This document shows positions 1 through 7,843 of a stretch of 15,975 nt of DNA, in pieces. Each line of letters starts with the position of its first letter. Within the stretch, counting starts at the first letter, position 1. The position numbers were made by a program, and so were the translations under genes. Under the pieces are notes generated by a model. That model was not told where the DNA came from, did no database searches, and was given only the letters and a program-made list of their open reading frames with translations. The DNA is taken from NCBI GenBank assembly GCA_022866885.1, contig JALHWS010000166.1, positions 1 to 15,975 of the forward strand, read 5' to 3'. The DNA comes from Candidatus Microgenomates bacterium (GTDB lineage Bacteria; Patescibacteriota; Microgenomatia; 2-02-FULL-39-11).

Positions 1-708
1 CAGTCCTCTTGGGCGTCACCGTCCAATACTTTGGAAGTGAACATCATTGGCAGTGTCCATCTTTTTGAAGCGGTGAATAAAAGCGGTCTTGATACGGTTA
101 TCCAGATTGCCTGTTCTTCGGAGGAATACGGAAAAGTTCTCTCCAATGAATTGCCGATAAAAGAAACCAATCCTTTGAGGCCTCTTTCGCCTTATGCCGT
201 TTCCAAATTGGCAATGGACTATCTGGGTTACCAATACCATGAAAGTTACGGTGTAAAAATTATCAGGACCAGGGGTTTTAACCACACCGGACCGCGTCGG
301 GGTGATGTTTTTTCCGAATCAACATTTGCCAAACAGATTGCCGAGATAGAAAAAGGCAAGCGGGAACCGGTTGTTTATGTGGGTAATCTGAATGCTGTCA
401 GAGATTATACGGATGTCCGGGATATGGTCAGGGCATATTATTTATCCGTTAAAAAATGCATCGCTGGAGAAGTTTATAACATTTCGACCGGCAAAGGTTG
501 GAAAATAAGTGACGTTTTGGATATGCTGCTTTCGATGAGCAAGTCAAAGATCAAAATAAGGGAGGATAAGGAGCGTATGCGGCCGTCAGACGTGGAAGTT
601 TTGATCGGCGATTCAACTAAATTCCGTAAACAAACAGGATGGAAGCCGGAAATCGCATTTACCAAGACCTTGACCGATCTTTTGGATTATTGGCGGGAAA
701 GAGTTTAA
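1..708 (+). CDS. GDP-4-dehydro-6-deoxymannose reductase / GDP-mannose dehydratase-like SDR (5' end missing)
   Basis: This extended short-chain dehydrogenase/reductase is cut by the left window edge. The frame is open from base 1, and its first residues (QSSWASPSNTLEVN) match an internal part of the fold, so the TTG at 31 is not a real start. The NAD(P)-binding glycine motif is outside the window. The catalytic serine region ACSSEEYG and the Tyr-Lys pair in YAVSK (codons 65-69 of the visible part) are present. The segments NHTGPRRG and RDYTDVRD are closer to Rmd-type reductases, which convert GDP-4-dehydro-6-deoxymannose to GDP-rhamnose, than to true Gmd dehydratases, which usually read RDWGxAKDY there. 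Homologues are often annotated simply as GDP-mannose 4,6-dehydratase. It lies 16 bp upstream of another nucleotide-sugar SDR, in the same direction. Family membership is secure; the exact reaction is inferred. Confidence 0.85.
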   Translation, partial: QSSWASPSNTLEVNIIGSVHLFEAVNKSGLDTVIQIACSSEEYGKVLSNELPIKETNPLRPLSPYAVSKLAMDYLGYQYHESYGVKIIRTRGFNHTGPRRGDVFSESTFAKQIAEIEKGKREPVVYVGNLNAVRDYTDVRDMVRAYYLSVKKCIAGEVYNISTGKGWKISDVLDMLLSMSKSKIKIREDKERMRPSDVEVLIGDSTKFRKQTGWKPEIAFTKTLTDLLDYWRERV

Positions 709-724
709 TAATCACTAATGATTA

Positions 725-1687
725 ATGATGGAAGAAAATATCAAATGCATCGTTACAGGCGGAGCCGGTTTCATCGGATCGCATCTTTGTGATTTCTTGA
801 TAAAAAAAGGATTTGAAGTCTATTGTCTGGATAATCTCATCACCGGCAGTCAAAAAAACATAGACCATCTTTTAGCTAATCCGAAATTTCATTTCCTCAA
901 ACATGATGTTTCTTCACCTCTTCCTGGCAAGTTTCTCAATGAGATAGGACAAATTAAATACATTTATCATCTGGCTTCGCCGGCGAGTCCCTCTCAATAC
1001 CAGAAATACTCAATAGAGACGTTGCTGGTTAATTCCCAAGGGACATATCTCATGCTGGAGCTAGCCAAAAAACATTCCGCCTGGTTTTTACCGACTTCCA
1101 CTTCCGAGGTTTACGGGGATCCTTTGGAGCATCCGCAAAAAGAAACCTATTTTGGTCATGTCAATCCGGTCGGTATCCGTGCCTGTTATGATGAAGCCAA
1201 AAGGTTTTCAGAGGCGATAACGATGGAATATGTGAGGAAATTCAAAGTCAAAGCGAGAATTGCCCGGATTTTCAACACCTATGGACCGAAAATGCAAAAG
1301 AATGACGGTCGGGTGATTTCCAATTTTATCAATCAGGCCTTGTCAGGAAAACCGTTGACGGTTTACGGTGATGGCAACCAGACGCGGTCGTTTTGTTATG
1401 TAGATGATATGGTAAGGGGACTGGTGACCTTGATGGAAAAAGAAAACCTTGACGGAGAAATCATCAACCTCGGTATGCCGAAAGAACATACTATAAAAGA
1501 GATCGCCGATTATATCCGAAAGGTTTGTCAGTCTTCTTCCACTATCGAATATCTCCCCAAGACAGAAGATGATCCATCCAGAAGGAAACCGGATATAACG
1601 AAAGCCCAAAAACTACTCGGTTGGCAACCGACGACACCGCTTCAGTCCGGGATACAAAAAACTATTTCATATTTCAAAGGTTTATGA
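725..1687 (+). CDS. UDP-glucuronate decarboxylase-like SDR (UDP-xylose synthase type)
   Basis: This 320-residue extended SDR is predicted to convert UDP-glucuronate to UDP-xylose with release of CO2, in the cytoplasm. The NAD-binding motif TGGAGFIG is at residues 11-18. The signature blocks of UDP-xylose synthase appear in order: HLASPASP (82-89), TSTSEVYGDP (124-133, with the family's conserved Glu), VNPVGIRACYDEAKR (147-161, Tyr155 and Lys159 catalytic), RIFNTYGP (181-188), DGRVISNF (194-201) and QTRSF with Arg221. Length is normal for bacterial members. Two adjacent ATG codons (725 and 728) could serve as the start, and no clear Shine-Dalgarno precedes them. The stop overlaps the next gene's start as ATGA at 1684-1687, indicating translational coupling. 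The substrate is assigned by family motifs alone. Confidence 0.9.
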   Translation: MMEENIKCIVTGGAGFIGSHLCDFLIKKGFEVYCLDNLITGSQKNIDHLLANPKFHFLKHDVSSPLPGKFLNEIGQIKYIYHLASPASPSQYQKYSIETLLVNSQGTYLMLELAKKHSAWFLPTSTSEVYGDPLEHPQKETYFGHVNPVGIRACYDEAKRFSEAITMEYVRKFKVKARIARIFNTYGPKMQKNDGRVISNFINQALSGKPLTVYGDGNQTRSFCYVDDMVRGLVTLMEKENLDGEIINLGMPKEHTIKEIADYIRKVCQSSSTIEYLPKTEDDPSRRKPDITKAQKLLGWQPTTPLQSGIQKTISYFKGL

Positions 1688-2811
1688 AAATCGTCCATAT
1701 AATCCCAACATATAACGAAAAAGACAATATTGGTCTCATGATTGAGGCAATTTTCAAAACCGGTAAAAAATATCCCCGATGGAAAAATGAGATTTTGGTA
1801 GTCGATGACCATTCTCCGGACGGGACGGAAAAAACGGTTAGACAATACCAAAAAAAATATCCGGGGATATATTTACTCACCAAAAAAAAGGAAGGTTTAG
1901 GAAAAGCTCTGATCATGGGTTATACCTGCGCCGTGCAAAAATTGCACGCAGACATAGTCATTCCCAACGACGCCGATTTCCAGTGGGAACCGGCAGATTT
2001 TCCAAAATTAGTAAAAAAGTTAGAAGAAGGATATGATGTTGCCGTTGCCTCGCGACATGTAAAGGGAGGCAAGGTCATCGGTTGGAACTGGTTCAGGAAA
2101 TTAAACCATGACATTTCAAATTGTCTTTTGGCCTGGTGGGTAGCCGGCGTTCACGAAGTGAAAGACCACGCCGGCAATTTCAAAGCCATCAGGGTAAAAG
2201 GAATTTTGGAAAAAGTGCCTCTTTATAAAATGATGAACGCCGGTTTCTCTTTTCAACTACATATCCTTTACGAGTTATCCAAAACCGGGGCAAAATTTGT
2301 TGAAGTGCCGGTTATTTTTAAAGAAAGAAAATTCGGCAAATCCAAGATCGGTCTAAATAAATATTATTTGCGGGATATTGTTGAGTATATCAGAAGCAGT
2401 ATTCTGATCCGTCTTGACCGGTCGGCCAGTTTTTTCAAATACGTGGTGGTGGGAATTGTCGGTTTCGTTATCCAGACGGTGATTTCCAAAATATTGATTG
2501 CCCTTTTTATCAATCCCGGTGTAGCCGTCACGTTCGGAGCAGAGGGGGCTATTATATCCAATTTTATCCTGAATAATTATTGGACGTTTTCTCACAAAAA
2601 AATTAAGGGAAAAGGGATGTTTAGTAAATTTATCCAGTTCAACCTGGTTTCCCTCGGTTCGATTGCCATACAGGGAGTGACGGTTGGAGTCGGTACTTTC
2701 TTTTTAGGCAATGCTTACTGGTTTATTCTGATGGTTTTCTCAATAATTTTTCTGGTAATTCCCTACAGCTATTTTGCCTATAACCGTTTTATCTGGAAAT
2801 CGGAAAAATAA
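1684..2811 (+). CDS. polyprenyl-phosphate sugar synthase (DPM1-like GT2) fused to a GtrA membrane domain
   Basis: This is a two-part protein of 375 residues. Residues 1-235 form a GT2 domain of the dolichol-phosphate mannose synthase type: IIPTYNEKDN (6-15), VVDDHSPDGT (39-48) and the metal/donor motif NDADFQ (95-100), keeping the two Asp and the Gln of the family, followed by FKERKFGKSKIG near the domain end. Residues about 260-372 are a GtrA-like domain with four hydrophobic segments, including NYWTF and the closing YNRFIW. The GT2 part should load a sugar onto polyprenyl phosphate at the cytoplasmic membrane face; GtrA domains are associated with flipping such lipids, though this is less firmly shown. 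I chose ATG 1684 rather than the in-frame TTG at 1621 because it gives the canonical N-terminus MKIVHIIPTYN and the ATGA overlap. The next gene begins 1 bp after the stop. Confidence 0.92.
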   Translation: MKIVHIIPTYNEKDNIGLMIEAIFKTGKKYPRWKNEILVVDDHSPDGTEKTVRQYQKKYPGIYLLTKKKEGLGKALIMGYTCAVQKLHADIVIPNDADFQWEPADFPKLVKKLEEGYDVAVASRHVKGGKVIGWNWFRKLNHDISNCLLAWWVAGVHEVKDHAGNFKAIRVKGILEKVPLYKMMNAGFSFQLHILYELSKTGAKFVEVPVIFKERKFGKSKIGLNKYYLRDIVEYIRSSILIRLDRSASFFKYVVVGIVGFVIQTVISKILIALFINPGVAVTFGAEGAIISNFILNNYWTFSHKKIKGKGMFSKFIQFNLVSLGSIAIQGVTVGVGTFFLGNAYWFILMVFSIIFLVIPYSYFAYNRFIWKSEK

Positions 2812-2812
2812 T

Positions 2813-4300
2813 ATGCGGACCTTACGAAAATACTTTCCCGTTATTCTGCTCGTTCTTATTCTTGCCGTGGCTGCCTTTTTCCGTTTCTACCGGATAAGAG
2901 AATATATGACCTATCTTGGGGATGAAGGACGGGATGTACTGGTCGTCAAAAGGATGTTGGTGGATCACAAATTCACTCTTTTAGGACCGATCACCAGCGT
3001 CGGTTCGATGTATATGGGGCCGGTTTACTATTATTTGATGGCCCCGTTTTTATGGGCTTGGCATTTTGATCCCGTCGGTCCGGCCGTTATGGTTGTTTTA
3101 TTTTCCTTAGCGACAATATATCTGATCTACCGGTTGGGCGCGCGGTTTTTCCACCCCCGTGTAGGATTGATTGCCTCTTTTCTTTATGCCATTTCCAGAT
3201 TGCCGATAATCCATGGTCGTTCCTCGTGGAATCCCAATGTTGTCCCATTTTTTGCCGTGCTGATTATTTATTCGCTCATGAAAATCATTATTGAGAAAAA
3301 GTACCGGTGGTTTGGAATTCTAGGTTTGGCGCTGGGGATTCTTATCCAGTTGCATTATGTCACTATGATGTTTTTTCCGATAATTATCGCCTGTTTATTT
3401 TTAATCCGTTTTAAAGTCCCGATAAAGTATTATGGTCTCGGTTTAATTACATTTCTGGCCGGTTATTCGCCTTTTTTGATTTTTGAATTGAGACATCAGT
3501 TTGTAAACACCCAAGCAGTTTTTCGATTTCTCGTCCAGCAAAAAAGCGAGAGCAGCTCGACGTTATTATCCGTTTGGCAGACGGTCTCCGATGTTTCCGT
3601 CCGGCTTTTTTGGCGGCTTTTGATAGTTGAGAATGCCGAATTAACCAAACTGTTTATTGCCATGCTGACGGTCGGAATCGGTTTATATTGGTACCGGCAA
3701 CGGAAAAAAAGGAATAATCTGTCAGCGATAAAAATAATCATTCTCTGGTTAACAGTCGGCATTCTCTCTTTCGGACTATATCGGGGTATTACCTATGATT
3801 ATTATTTCGGTTCACTTTTTGCGATTCCGTTTATCCTGACCGGAATTTTTTTGTATTTCATCTGGAACATGGATAAATTCGGTAAAATCTGCGCGGTTAT
3901 AATCTTTCTTTCATTGGTGTTTTTCAACCTGAAGAACAGTCCTTTAAGAATTCCTCCGAATAACCTCTTGAGAAATACGGAAGAAATCTCCCGTTTTGTC
4001 TTTGAGAAAACCGGTGGTCAACCTTACAATTTTGCCCTGATTGCCGGAAAAAATTCCGACCATGCCTACCGGTATTTTTTGGAAGTATGGGGTAATCCGC
4101 CGATTACCATCGAAAATCCGGTAAGTGATCCCCAAAGGTCAACTGTTACCAATCAGCTTTTAGTAGTCTGTGAAGAAAAGATCTGCCAGCCGCTTGGGCA
4201 TTCTCTTTGGGAGATTGCCGGTTTCGGCCGGGCGGAGATTGACGGAGAATGGCAGATTTCTACCGCCCGGGTCTTTCGTCTGGTACCATATAAAATATGA
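2813..4300 (+). CDS. GT39/ArnT-like polytopic glycosyltransferase
   Basis: This 495-residue integral membrane protein has the layout of GT-C glycosyltransferases that use polyprenyl-phosphate sugars outside the membrane (PMT/ArnT superfamily). A hydrophobic segment at about 8-26 is followed by the first external loop with DEGRD (37-41), whose acidic pair matches the catalytic position of the fold. The loop motif GPVYYYLMAP and the segment SRLPIIHGRSSWNPN follow, then roughly ten hydrophobic helices to about residue 380. The last ~100 residues are less hydrophobic and probably form an external domain. ATG 2813 is preferred over an in-frame ATG at 2774, which would overlap the upstream GtrA end. 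Following directly after a DPM-GtrA fusion suggests that it uses that enzyme's lipid-linked sugar. Acceptor and sugar are unknown. Confidence 0.82.
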   Translation: MRTLRKYFPVILLVLILAVAAFFRFYRIREYMTYLGDEGRDVLVVKRMLVDHKFTLLGPITSVGSMYMGPVYYYLMAPFLWAWHFDPVGPAVMVVLFSLATIYLIYRLGARFFHPRVGLIASFLYAISRLPIIHGRSSWNPNVVPFFAVLIIYSLMKIIIEKKYRWFGILGLALGILIQLHYVTMMFFPIIIACLFLIRFKVPIKYYGLGLITFLAGYSPFLIFELRHQFVNTQAVFRFLVQQKSESSSTLLSVWQTVSDVSVRLFWRLLIVENAELTKLFIAMLTVGIGLYWYRQRKKRNNLSAIKIIILWLTVGILSFGLYRGITYDYYFGSLFAIPFILTGIFLYFIWNMDKFGKICAVIIFLSLVFFNLKNSPLRIPPNNLLRNTEEISRFVFEKTGGQPYNFALIAGKNSDHAYRYFLEVWGNPPITIENPVSDPQRSTVTNQLLVVCEEKICQPLGHSLWEIAGFGRAEIDGEWQISTARVFRLVPYKI

Positions 4301-5064
4301 AACAGATTTTTCTTACAATTGTTATTCCCTGTTACAACGAGGAACGGAATATCCGTTTGGGAGCGCTTGAAAATGTTGCTCATTTCCTGAACAAAAAAAA
4401 TTACACTTGGGAAGTAATTCTGGTGGATGACGGAAGCACTGACGCGAGTATAAGTTTGATAGAGAAATTCCTTCAGGAACATCCCAACTTTAGAGTAGTC
4501 AAAAAGAAACATCAAGGTAAGGCAGCTGCAGTGACGACCGGAGTATTTTTAGCCAAAGGTGAGACAGTCGTTTTCTCTGATTTGGATCAGGCGACACCGA
4601 TAAATCAACTAGATATCCTCATTCCGTGGTTTAAAAAAGGTTACCAGATTGTCATCGGTTCCAGAAATACCAAAAGGAGAGGGGCGCCTTTGATGAGGAT
4701 CGCCATGGCCAGAGGCTTCATGATTATCAGGAATTTAATCCTTGACCTGGGGATAAATGATACCCAATGCGGTTTCAAAGCTTTTAACAGGAGTGCAGCA
4801 CTGGAGGTTTTTTCTAAGCTTCAAGTGTATAACCGGCAACGCTGCGCTCGGGGTTCAACAGTCACCGCCGGTTTTGACGTTGAACTGTTATACATCGCCA
4901 AGGAAATGGGATATAAAATAAAGGAAATCCCGGTCGAATGGCACTATCAGGAGACCCGTCACGTCAACCCTCTGAAAGATTCTATTGAGGGATTAATCGA
5001 TCTTCTGCGGATTCGTCTTAACAGTCTCAAAGGGGTTTACCGGACAAAAACATCAAATTCATGA
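4297..5064 (+). CDS. DPM/ALG5-like GT2 polyprenyl-phosphate glycosyltransferase
   Basis: This 255-residue GT2 enzyme resembles dolichyl-phosphate glucose/mannose synthases and should move a sugar from a nucleotide donor to polyprenyl phosphate at the inner membrane face. Motifs in order: VIPCYNEERN (9-18), LVDDGSTDAS (42-51), the metal motif SDLDQATP with Asp95 and Asp97, GSR (121-123), DTQCGFKAF (155-163) and FDVELLYIAKEMGYKIKEIPVEW (203-225), which is characteristic of the ALG5-like branch. The protein lacks a C-terminal transmembrane pair. Both ends are ATGA overlaps (4297-4300 with the upstream gene and 5061-5064 with the next), so it is translated as part of a coupled chain. The donor nucleotide and sugar cannot be read from sequence. 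No Shine-Dalgarno is visible, which fits coupling. Confidence 0.9.
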   Translation: MKQIFLTIVIPCYNEERNIRLGALENVAHFLNKKNYTWEVILVDDGSTDASISLIEKFLQEHPNFRVVKKKHQGKAAAVTTGVFLAKGETVVFSDLDQATPINQLDILIPWFKKGYQIVIGSRNTKRRGAPLMRIAMARGFMIIRNLILDLGINDTQCGFKAFNRSAALEVFSKLQVYNRQRCARGSTVTAGFDVELLYIAKEMGYKIKEIPVEWHYQETRHVNPLKDSIEGLIDLLRIRLNSLKGVYRTKTSNS

Positions 5065-6269
5065 AAAAAATCTTTTTCGGGATTTTTTCAGCTGTATATC
5101 TGATTATACTTTCTCTTCTGGTAATTTATTCCTATTCCCAGATTGATCTGAACCTGACCCTGTCGAGCAATTCCTTATATCAAACTTTTCAAAAAGCATT
5201 GATTTTCCTTGGCTATTTCAACCGGCCGGTTTCAGCGGCAGTTTATACCGGAATACTTCTTGCGCTGTTCATATTTTATTTTTTGATTATCTTAGCCGTT
5301 AAAAAAACCGGTTTTCCAAAAAAACAATTGTTCGGGCTGATTGGGCTTTCCTGTCTGGTTCTTTTTTTATCTTATCCGGCTTTTTCACACGATATCTTCA
5401 ATTATCTTTTTGACGCCAGGATCGTGACGAAATACCAACAAAACCCGTATTTTGCCAAAGCTTTGGATTATCCGCAGGATCTTTGGACCCGCTTTATGCA
5501 TTGGACCCACCGGACTTATCCATATGGTCCGATTTGGCTGCTTTTAACTTTACCTTTTTCATACCTTGGTTTTGGAAAATTTGTCTTGACGCTGATTAAT
5601 TTCAAATTCCTCTTTTTGCTGTTTCATCTCGGTAATCTGTTTTTCATATATAAAATTGTCAACAAAGTAAATCCCAAATATGCCCGACAGGCTTTAGTTT
5701 TTTACGCCTTTAATCCGCTGATTATGATCGAATCGATTGTCAGCCCCCATAACGAAGTGATGATGCTGTTTTTTTTGCTGACCGCAATATACTACGGACT
5801 GCTTGAAAAAAAATATTTTTCCGGAATAATCAACCTCCTGATCTCCGCCGGAGTAAAATTTGTGACCGCAATTTATTTGCCGTTTTTTATCTTCCCAAAA
5901 CAAATAGTGAGATGGATAAACGTGAAGAAAATTTTACTTATCATGTATTGGGTGATGTTTGTTCCGTTGGTTTTTGAAATTATTTTCCGTGAACCATATC
6001 CCTGGTATTTCATTATCCTGATCGGTCTTGGGGCGCTGGTAAGCGATATTTATCAGGTGAGGCTTTTAACCGTTTCCATCAGTTTTGCCGCCCTTCTTCG
6101 GTATATACCTTATTTATATTACGGCAGTTATCCGCCTTTTATAGTGATCTATATGCACTGGCTATTTATCGGTCCGATCGCCCTTGCCGGGGTATGGATA
6201 ATATTAAAATTAATTACGAGTCGACTGTCATTCCCGCGAAAGCGGGAATCCATACATAAATCATCATAG
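5061..6269 (+). CDS. MptA/B-like GT-C membrane glycosyltransferase with a repeat-derived C-terminus
   Basis: This 402-residue polytopic protein has about ten hydrophobic segments. The external loop SHDIFNYLFDAR...NPYF (109-131) recalls the loop of actinobacterial MptA/MptB polyprenyl-phosphomannose-dependent transferases, with His110-Asp111 in the acidic position. YPYGPIWLLL (153-162) and NPLIMIESIVSPHNE (218-232) are further blocks shared with that group. It is probably an external-face transferase supplied by the GT2 enzyme upstream, with which it shares an ATGA overlap. The last 13 residues, SFPRKRESIHKSS, are encoded by a REP-like palindrome, so the native C-terminus was probably replaced when that element inserted. 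The family assignment rests on motif resemblance and is moderate; a generic GT-C assignment is safer. Confidence 0.75.
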   Translation: MKKIFFGIFSAVYLIILSLLVIYSYSQIDLNLTLSSNSLYQTFQKALIFLGYFNRPVSAAVYTGILLALFIFYFLIILAVKKTGFPKKQLFGLIGLSCLVLFLSYPAFSHDIFNYLFDARIVTKYQQNPYFAKALDYPQDLWTRFMHWTHRTYPYGPIWLLLTLPFSYLGFGKFVLTLINFKFLFLLFHLGNLFFIYKIVNKVNPKYARQALVFYAFNPLIMIESIVSPHNEVMMLFFLLTAIYYGLLEKKYFSGIINLLISAGVKFVTAIYLPFFIFPKQIVRWINVKKILLIMYWVMFVPLVFEIIFREPYPWYFIILIGLGALVSDIYQVRLLTVSISFAALLRYIPYLYYGSYPPFIVIYMHWLFIGPIALAGVWIILKLITSRLSFPRKRESIHKSS

Positions 6270-6314
6270 ATCCTCCGGTCAAGCCTGCCTGCGCAGACAG
6301 GCCGGAGGATGACA
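6226..6314. repeat. REP/BIME-like composite palindromic element
   Basis: This 89-bp block is bounded by short inverted ends, TGTCAT at 6226-6231 and ATGACA at 6309-6314. It contains two palindromes: ATTCCCGCGAAAGCGGGAAT at 6230-6249 (8-bp stem, GAAA loop) and a nested one at 6270-6310. The first is the widely dispersed REP-type motif whose translation gives the FPRKRESI tail seen in many unrelated annotated proteins. It covers the 3' end of the GT-C gene ending at 6269 and separates that gene from the next promoter. No transposase lies nearby, so the element would be mobilised in trans, if at all. Confidence 0.75.
6270..6310. repeat. nested hairpin within the REP-like element
   Basis: The outer 9-bp stem ATCCTCCGG (6270-6278) pairs perfectly with CCGGAGGAT (6302-6310). 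Inside sits an imperfect palindrome at 6283-6302 whose core, CCTGCCTGCGCAGACAGG, differs by one base from the palindrome at 10467-10484. It is not followed by a T tract, so I do not call it an intrinsic terminator, although it could protect or attenuate the upstream transcript. Confidence 0.75.
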
Positions 6315-6323
6315 ATTACGGAA

Positions 6324-6351
6324 GTGATAATTATTAATTAGATGATATAAT
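6324..6351 (+). promoter_or_regulatory. extended -10 sigma70-type promoter for the GT39/PTPS-related gene block
   Basis: A perfect TATAAT at 6346-6351 is preceded by TGA, giving the extended -10 arrangement TGATATAAT. A weak -35 candidate, GTGATA (6324-6329, 4 of 6 consensus bases), stands 16 bp upstream. The predicted transcription start near 6358 leaves only about 7 bases before ATG 6365, so the mRNA would be nearly leaderless and has no room for a Shine-Dalgarno. The site lies in one of the two longer gaps between plus-strand genes in the window. Confidence 0.5.
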
Positions 6352-6364
6352 TTTTATAAGAGAT

Positions 6365-7378
6365 ATGGAAACTGTTTTTGTATTATTTATTGCCATTGCC
6401 ACTTTTCTGACAAGGATCATTAATTTATTATCAGTGCCGATCTTTACCGATGAGGCTATCTACATCCGCTGGGCGCAAATTGGACTTGGTGATCCGGCTC
6501 AACGTTTCATCTCCTTGACTGACGGCAAGCAACCTCTTTTTACTTGGCTGATGTATCCGGCTCTGAAAATCTTCAACGATCCACTTTTTGCCGGCAGATT
6601 TATTTCTGTCCTGGCAGGCGTTGGCAGTTGTCTGGGTTTGTATTTTGCCGCCCGGGCGCTTTTCGGCAGAAAAACCGCTGTTTTCACTTCTCTTTTTTAT
6701 CTTTTTTCACCGTTTGCCCTGATTTATGACCGGTTGGCTTTGATGGATAGTTTACTGGCGATGTTTACCGTCTGGAGTCTATATTTGGAGATTATTTTGA
6801 TAAGAAAGATACGGTTGGATATCGCTATGCTTCTGGGTGTATCTATCGGTTTAGGGCTTTTAACCAAATCCTCTGCTCTTTTTTGCCTGTTAATGTTGCC
6901 TTTTTCCCTGATTCTTTTTGACTGCAAACCTAAGTACAAGATCAAACGTTTGCTGAAATGGGCCGGATTGGCAATAGTCAGTTTAATAATTGCCGAGGTG
7001 ATGTATAACCTTCTCCGGCTTTCGCCGTGGTTTTATATCATCAGCCAGAAGAATTACTCGTTCATCATGACTTTCAGCGAATTTATGAAGTCCCGTTTCG
7101 CCATTTTTTGGCCAAATATGGACGGCTTATGGCAGTTTGTCGTCTCCTATTTGACGATACCGGTGCTTATTGTCCTTATTATCGGTCTGATTTTTGGAAT
7201 TATTCGCCGGGACAGGAAAATTTTATATGTCTTTATCTGGTTTATAGTACCATTTTTAGCTTTAGCCGCTTTCGGTAAAGTACGTTTTCCGAGATTTATC
7301 CTGTTTATGGTTTACCTCTTTTTATCATCACCGGCAACGTTTTGGCTAATTTTACATATTTCGCCTGGAAGAAAATGA
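6365..7378 (+). CDS. GT39-like membrane glycosyltransferase, N-terminal portion (probable frameshift)
   Basis: This 337-residue frame holds the membrane part of a second GT39/PMT-like transferase. The first external loop has FTDEAIYIRW with the acidic pair Asp29-Glu30. DGKQPLFTW (53-61), DRLALMDSLLAMF (122-134), GLGLLTKSSA (162-171) and FGKVRFPRF (313-321) are blocks found at the same order and spacing in GT39 proteins of this type. The sequence then departs from the family, ending in SSPATFWLILHISPGRK. The expected remainder of the protein is in the next frame, downstream. The intact protein would be about 491 residues, close to the 495 residues of the paralogue at 2813. It may be nonfunctional, or an assembly/sequencing indel may have split a good gene. 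Confidence 0.8.
   Translation: METVFVLFIAIATFLTRIINLLSVPIFTDEAIYIRWAQIGLGDPAQRFISLTDGKQPLFTWLMYPALKIFNDPLFAGRFISVLAGVGSCLGLYFAARALFGRKTAVFTSLFYLFSPFALIYDRLALMDSLLAMFTVWSLYLEIILIRKIRLDIAMLLGVSIGLGLLTKSSALFCLLMLPFSLILFDCKPKYKIKRLLKWAGLAIVSLIIAEVMYNLLRLSPWFYIISQKNYSFIMTFSEFMKSRFAIFWPNMDGLWQFVVSYLTIPVLIVLIIGLIFGIIRRDRKILYVFIWFIVPFLALAAFGKVRFPRFILFMVYLFLSSPATFWLILHISPGRK
7279..7378 (+). other. dual-open interval holding the probable frameshift between two halves of a GT39-like gene
   Basis: The downstream frame opens after TAA at 7276-7278, and the upstream frame closes at TGA 7376-7378. Any indel joining them must lie in between. One extra base in TACCTC (7313-7318) would read YPLFIITGN instead of YLFLSSPAT and continue without a stop to 7842. 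A T5 run (7319-7323) is a second likely indel site. Confidence 0.6.
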
Positions 7379-7842
7379 AAATTTTTCTGCTTGTTTTGCC
7401 GGTTATTTTTGCCTATCCTGCATATGTGTCATACCTGGCTATTTTCTCACCCGTGGATCTGCCGATACACAAAATTGACCGCGATCAGCTTTTTGACGAA
7501 TGGCCGTCAGGATATGGGGTTCGGGAAGTAATCGATTATTTGGCAGAGAAGGCAAAGACGGAGAAGATCGTTATCGGGACAGAAGGAACTTTTGGTTTGA
7601 ATCCGGCCGTCTACGAGATTTACTTTGGTACTGATAAAAATGTCGAAATAAAAGGTTACTGGCCGATGTATGAAGTCCCGAAGGATTTGCTGGAAGACGC
7701 CAAAACCCATCCTACATATTTAATTTTTAAGGAAAGGCAGGATGCTCTCGAAAATTGGCCGATAACCCTGATCAAAAAGATCCGTCGCGGCAAAGGCAAG
7801 ACTTATCTTCTTTTTTATCAGGTAAATCCAGTTAAGCTTTAG
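7375..7842 (+). CDS. GT39-like glycosyltransferase, C-terminal portion (split from the upstream frame)
   Basis: From ATG 7375 this frame gives 155 residues, beginning with one hydrophobic segment (MKIFLLVLPVIFAYPAYVSYL). A soluble region with DQLFDEWPSGYGVREVIDYL, TEGTFGLNPAVYEIYF and GYWPMYEVP follows. This is what one expects for the external C-terminal domain of GT39-like proteins, and I know no free-standing family of this shape. The frame is already open from 7279, and an alternative TTG start lies at 7342. ATG 7375 forms an ATGA overlap with the upstream stop, so reinitiation could in principle yield a separate polypeptide. That overlap resembles the true gene junctions here but can also arise by chance after an indel. 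The next gene starts 1 bp after the stop. Confidence 0.65.
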   Translation: MKIFLLVLPVIFAYPAYVSYLAIFSPVDLPIHKIDRDQLFDEWPSGYGVREVIDYLAEKAKTEKIVIGTEGTFGLNPAVYEIYFGTDKNVEIKGYWPMYEVPKDLLEDAKTHPTYLIFKERQDALENWPITLIKKIRRGKGKTYLLFYQVNPVKL

Positions 7843-7843
7843 A

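Noticed and set aside
31..708. TTG at 31 as the start of the first SDR gene
   Set aside because: The same frame is open to base 1 and the residues before it match an internal segment of the family, so the gene is cut by the window edge.
6270..6310. Intrinsic terminator
   Set aside because: The hairpin is strong but is followed by GACAATTACG rather than a T tract; it fits a dispersed palindromic repeat better.
7318..7324. Programmed -1 frameshift site (C TTT TTA) in the split GT39 gene
   Set aside because: The heptamer does not fit X XXY YYZ because its first base is C, and no stem-loop was evident just downstream; an indel is simpler.
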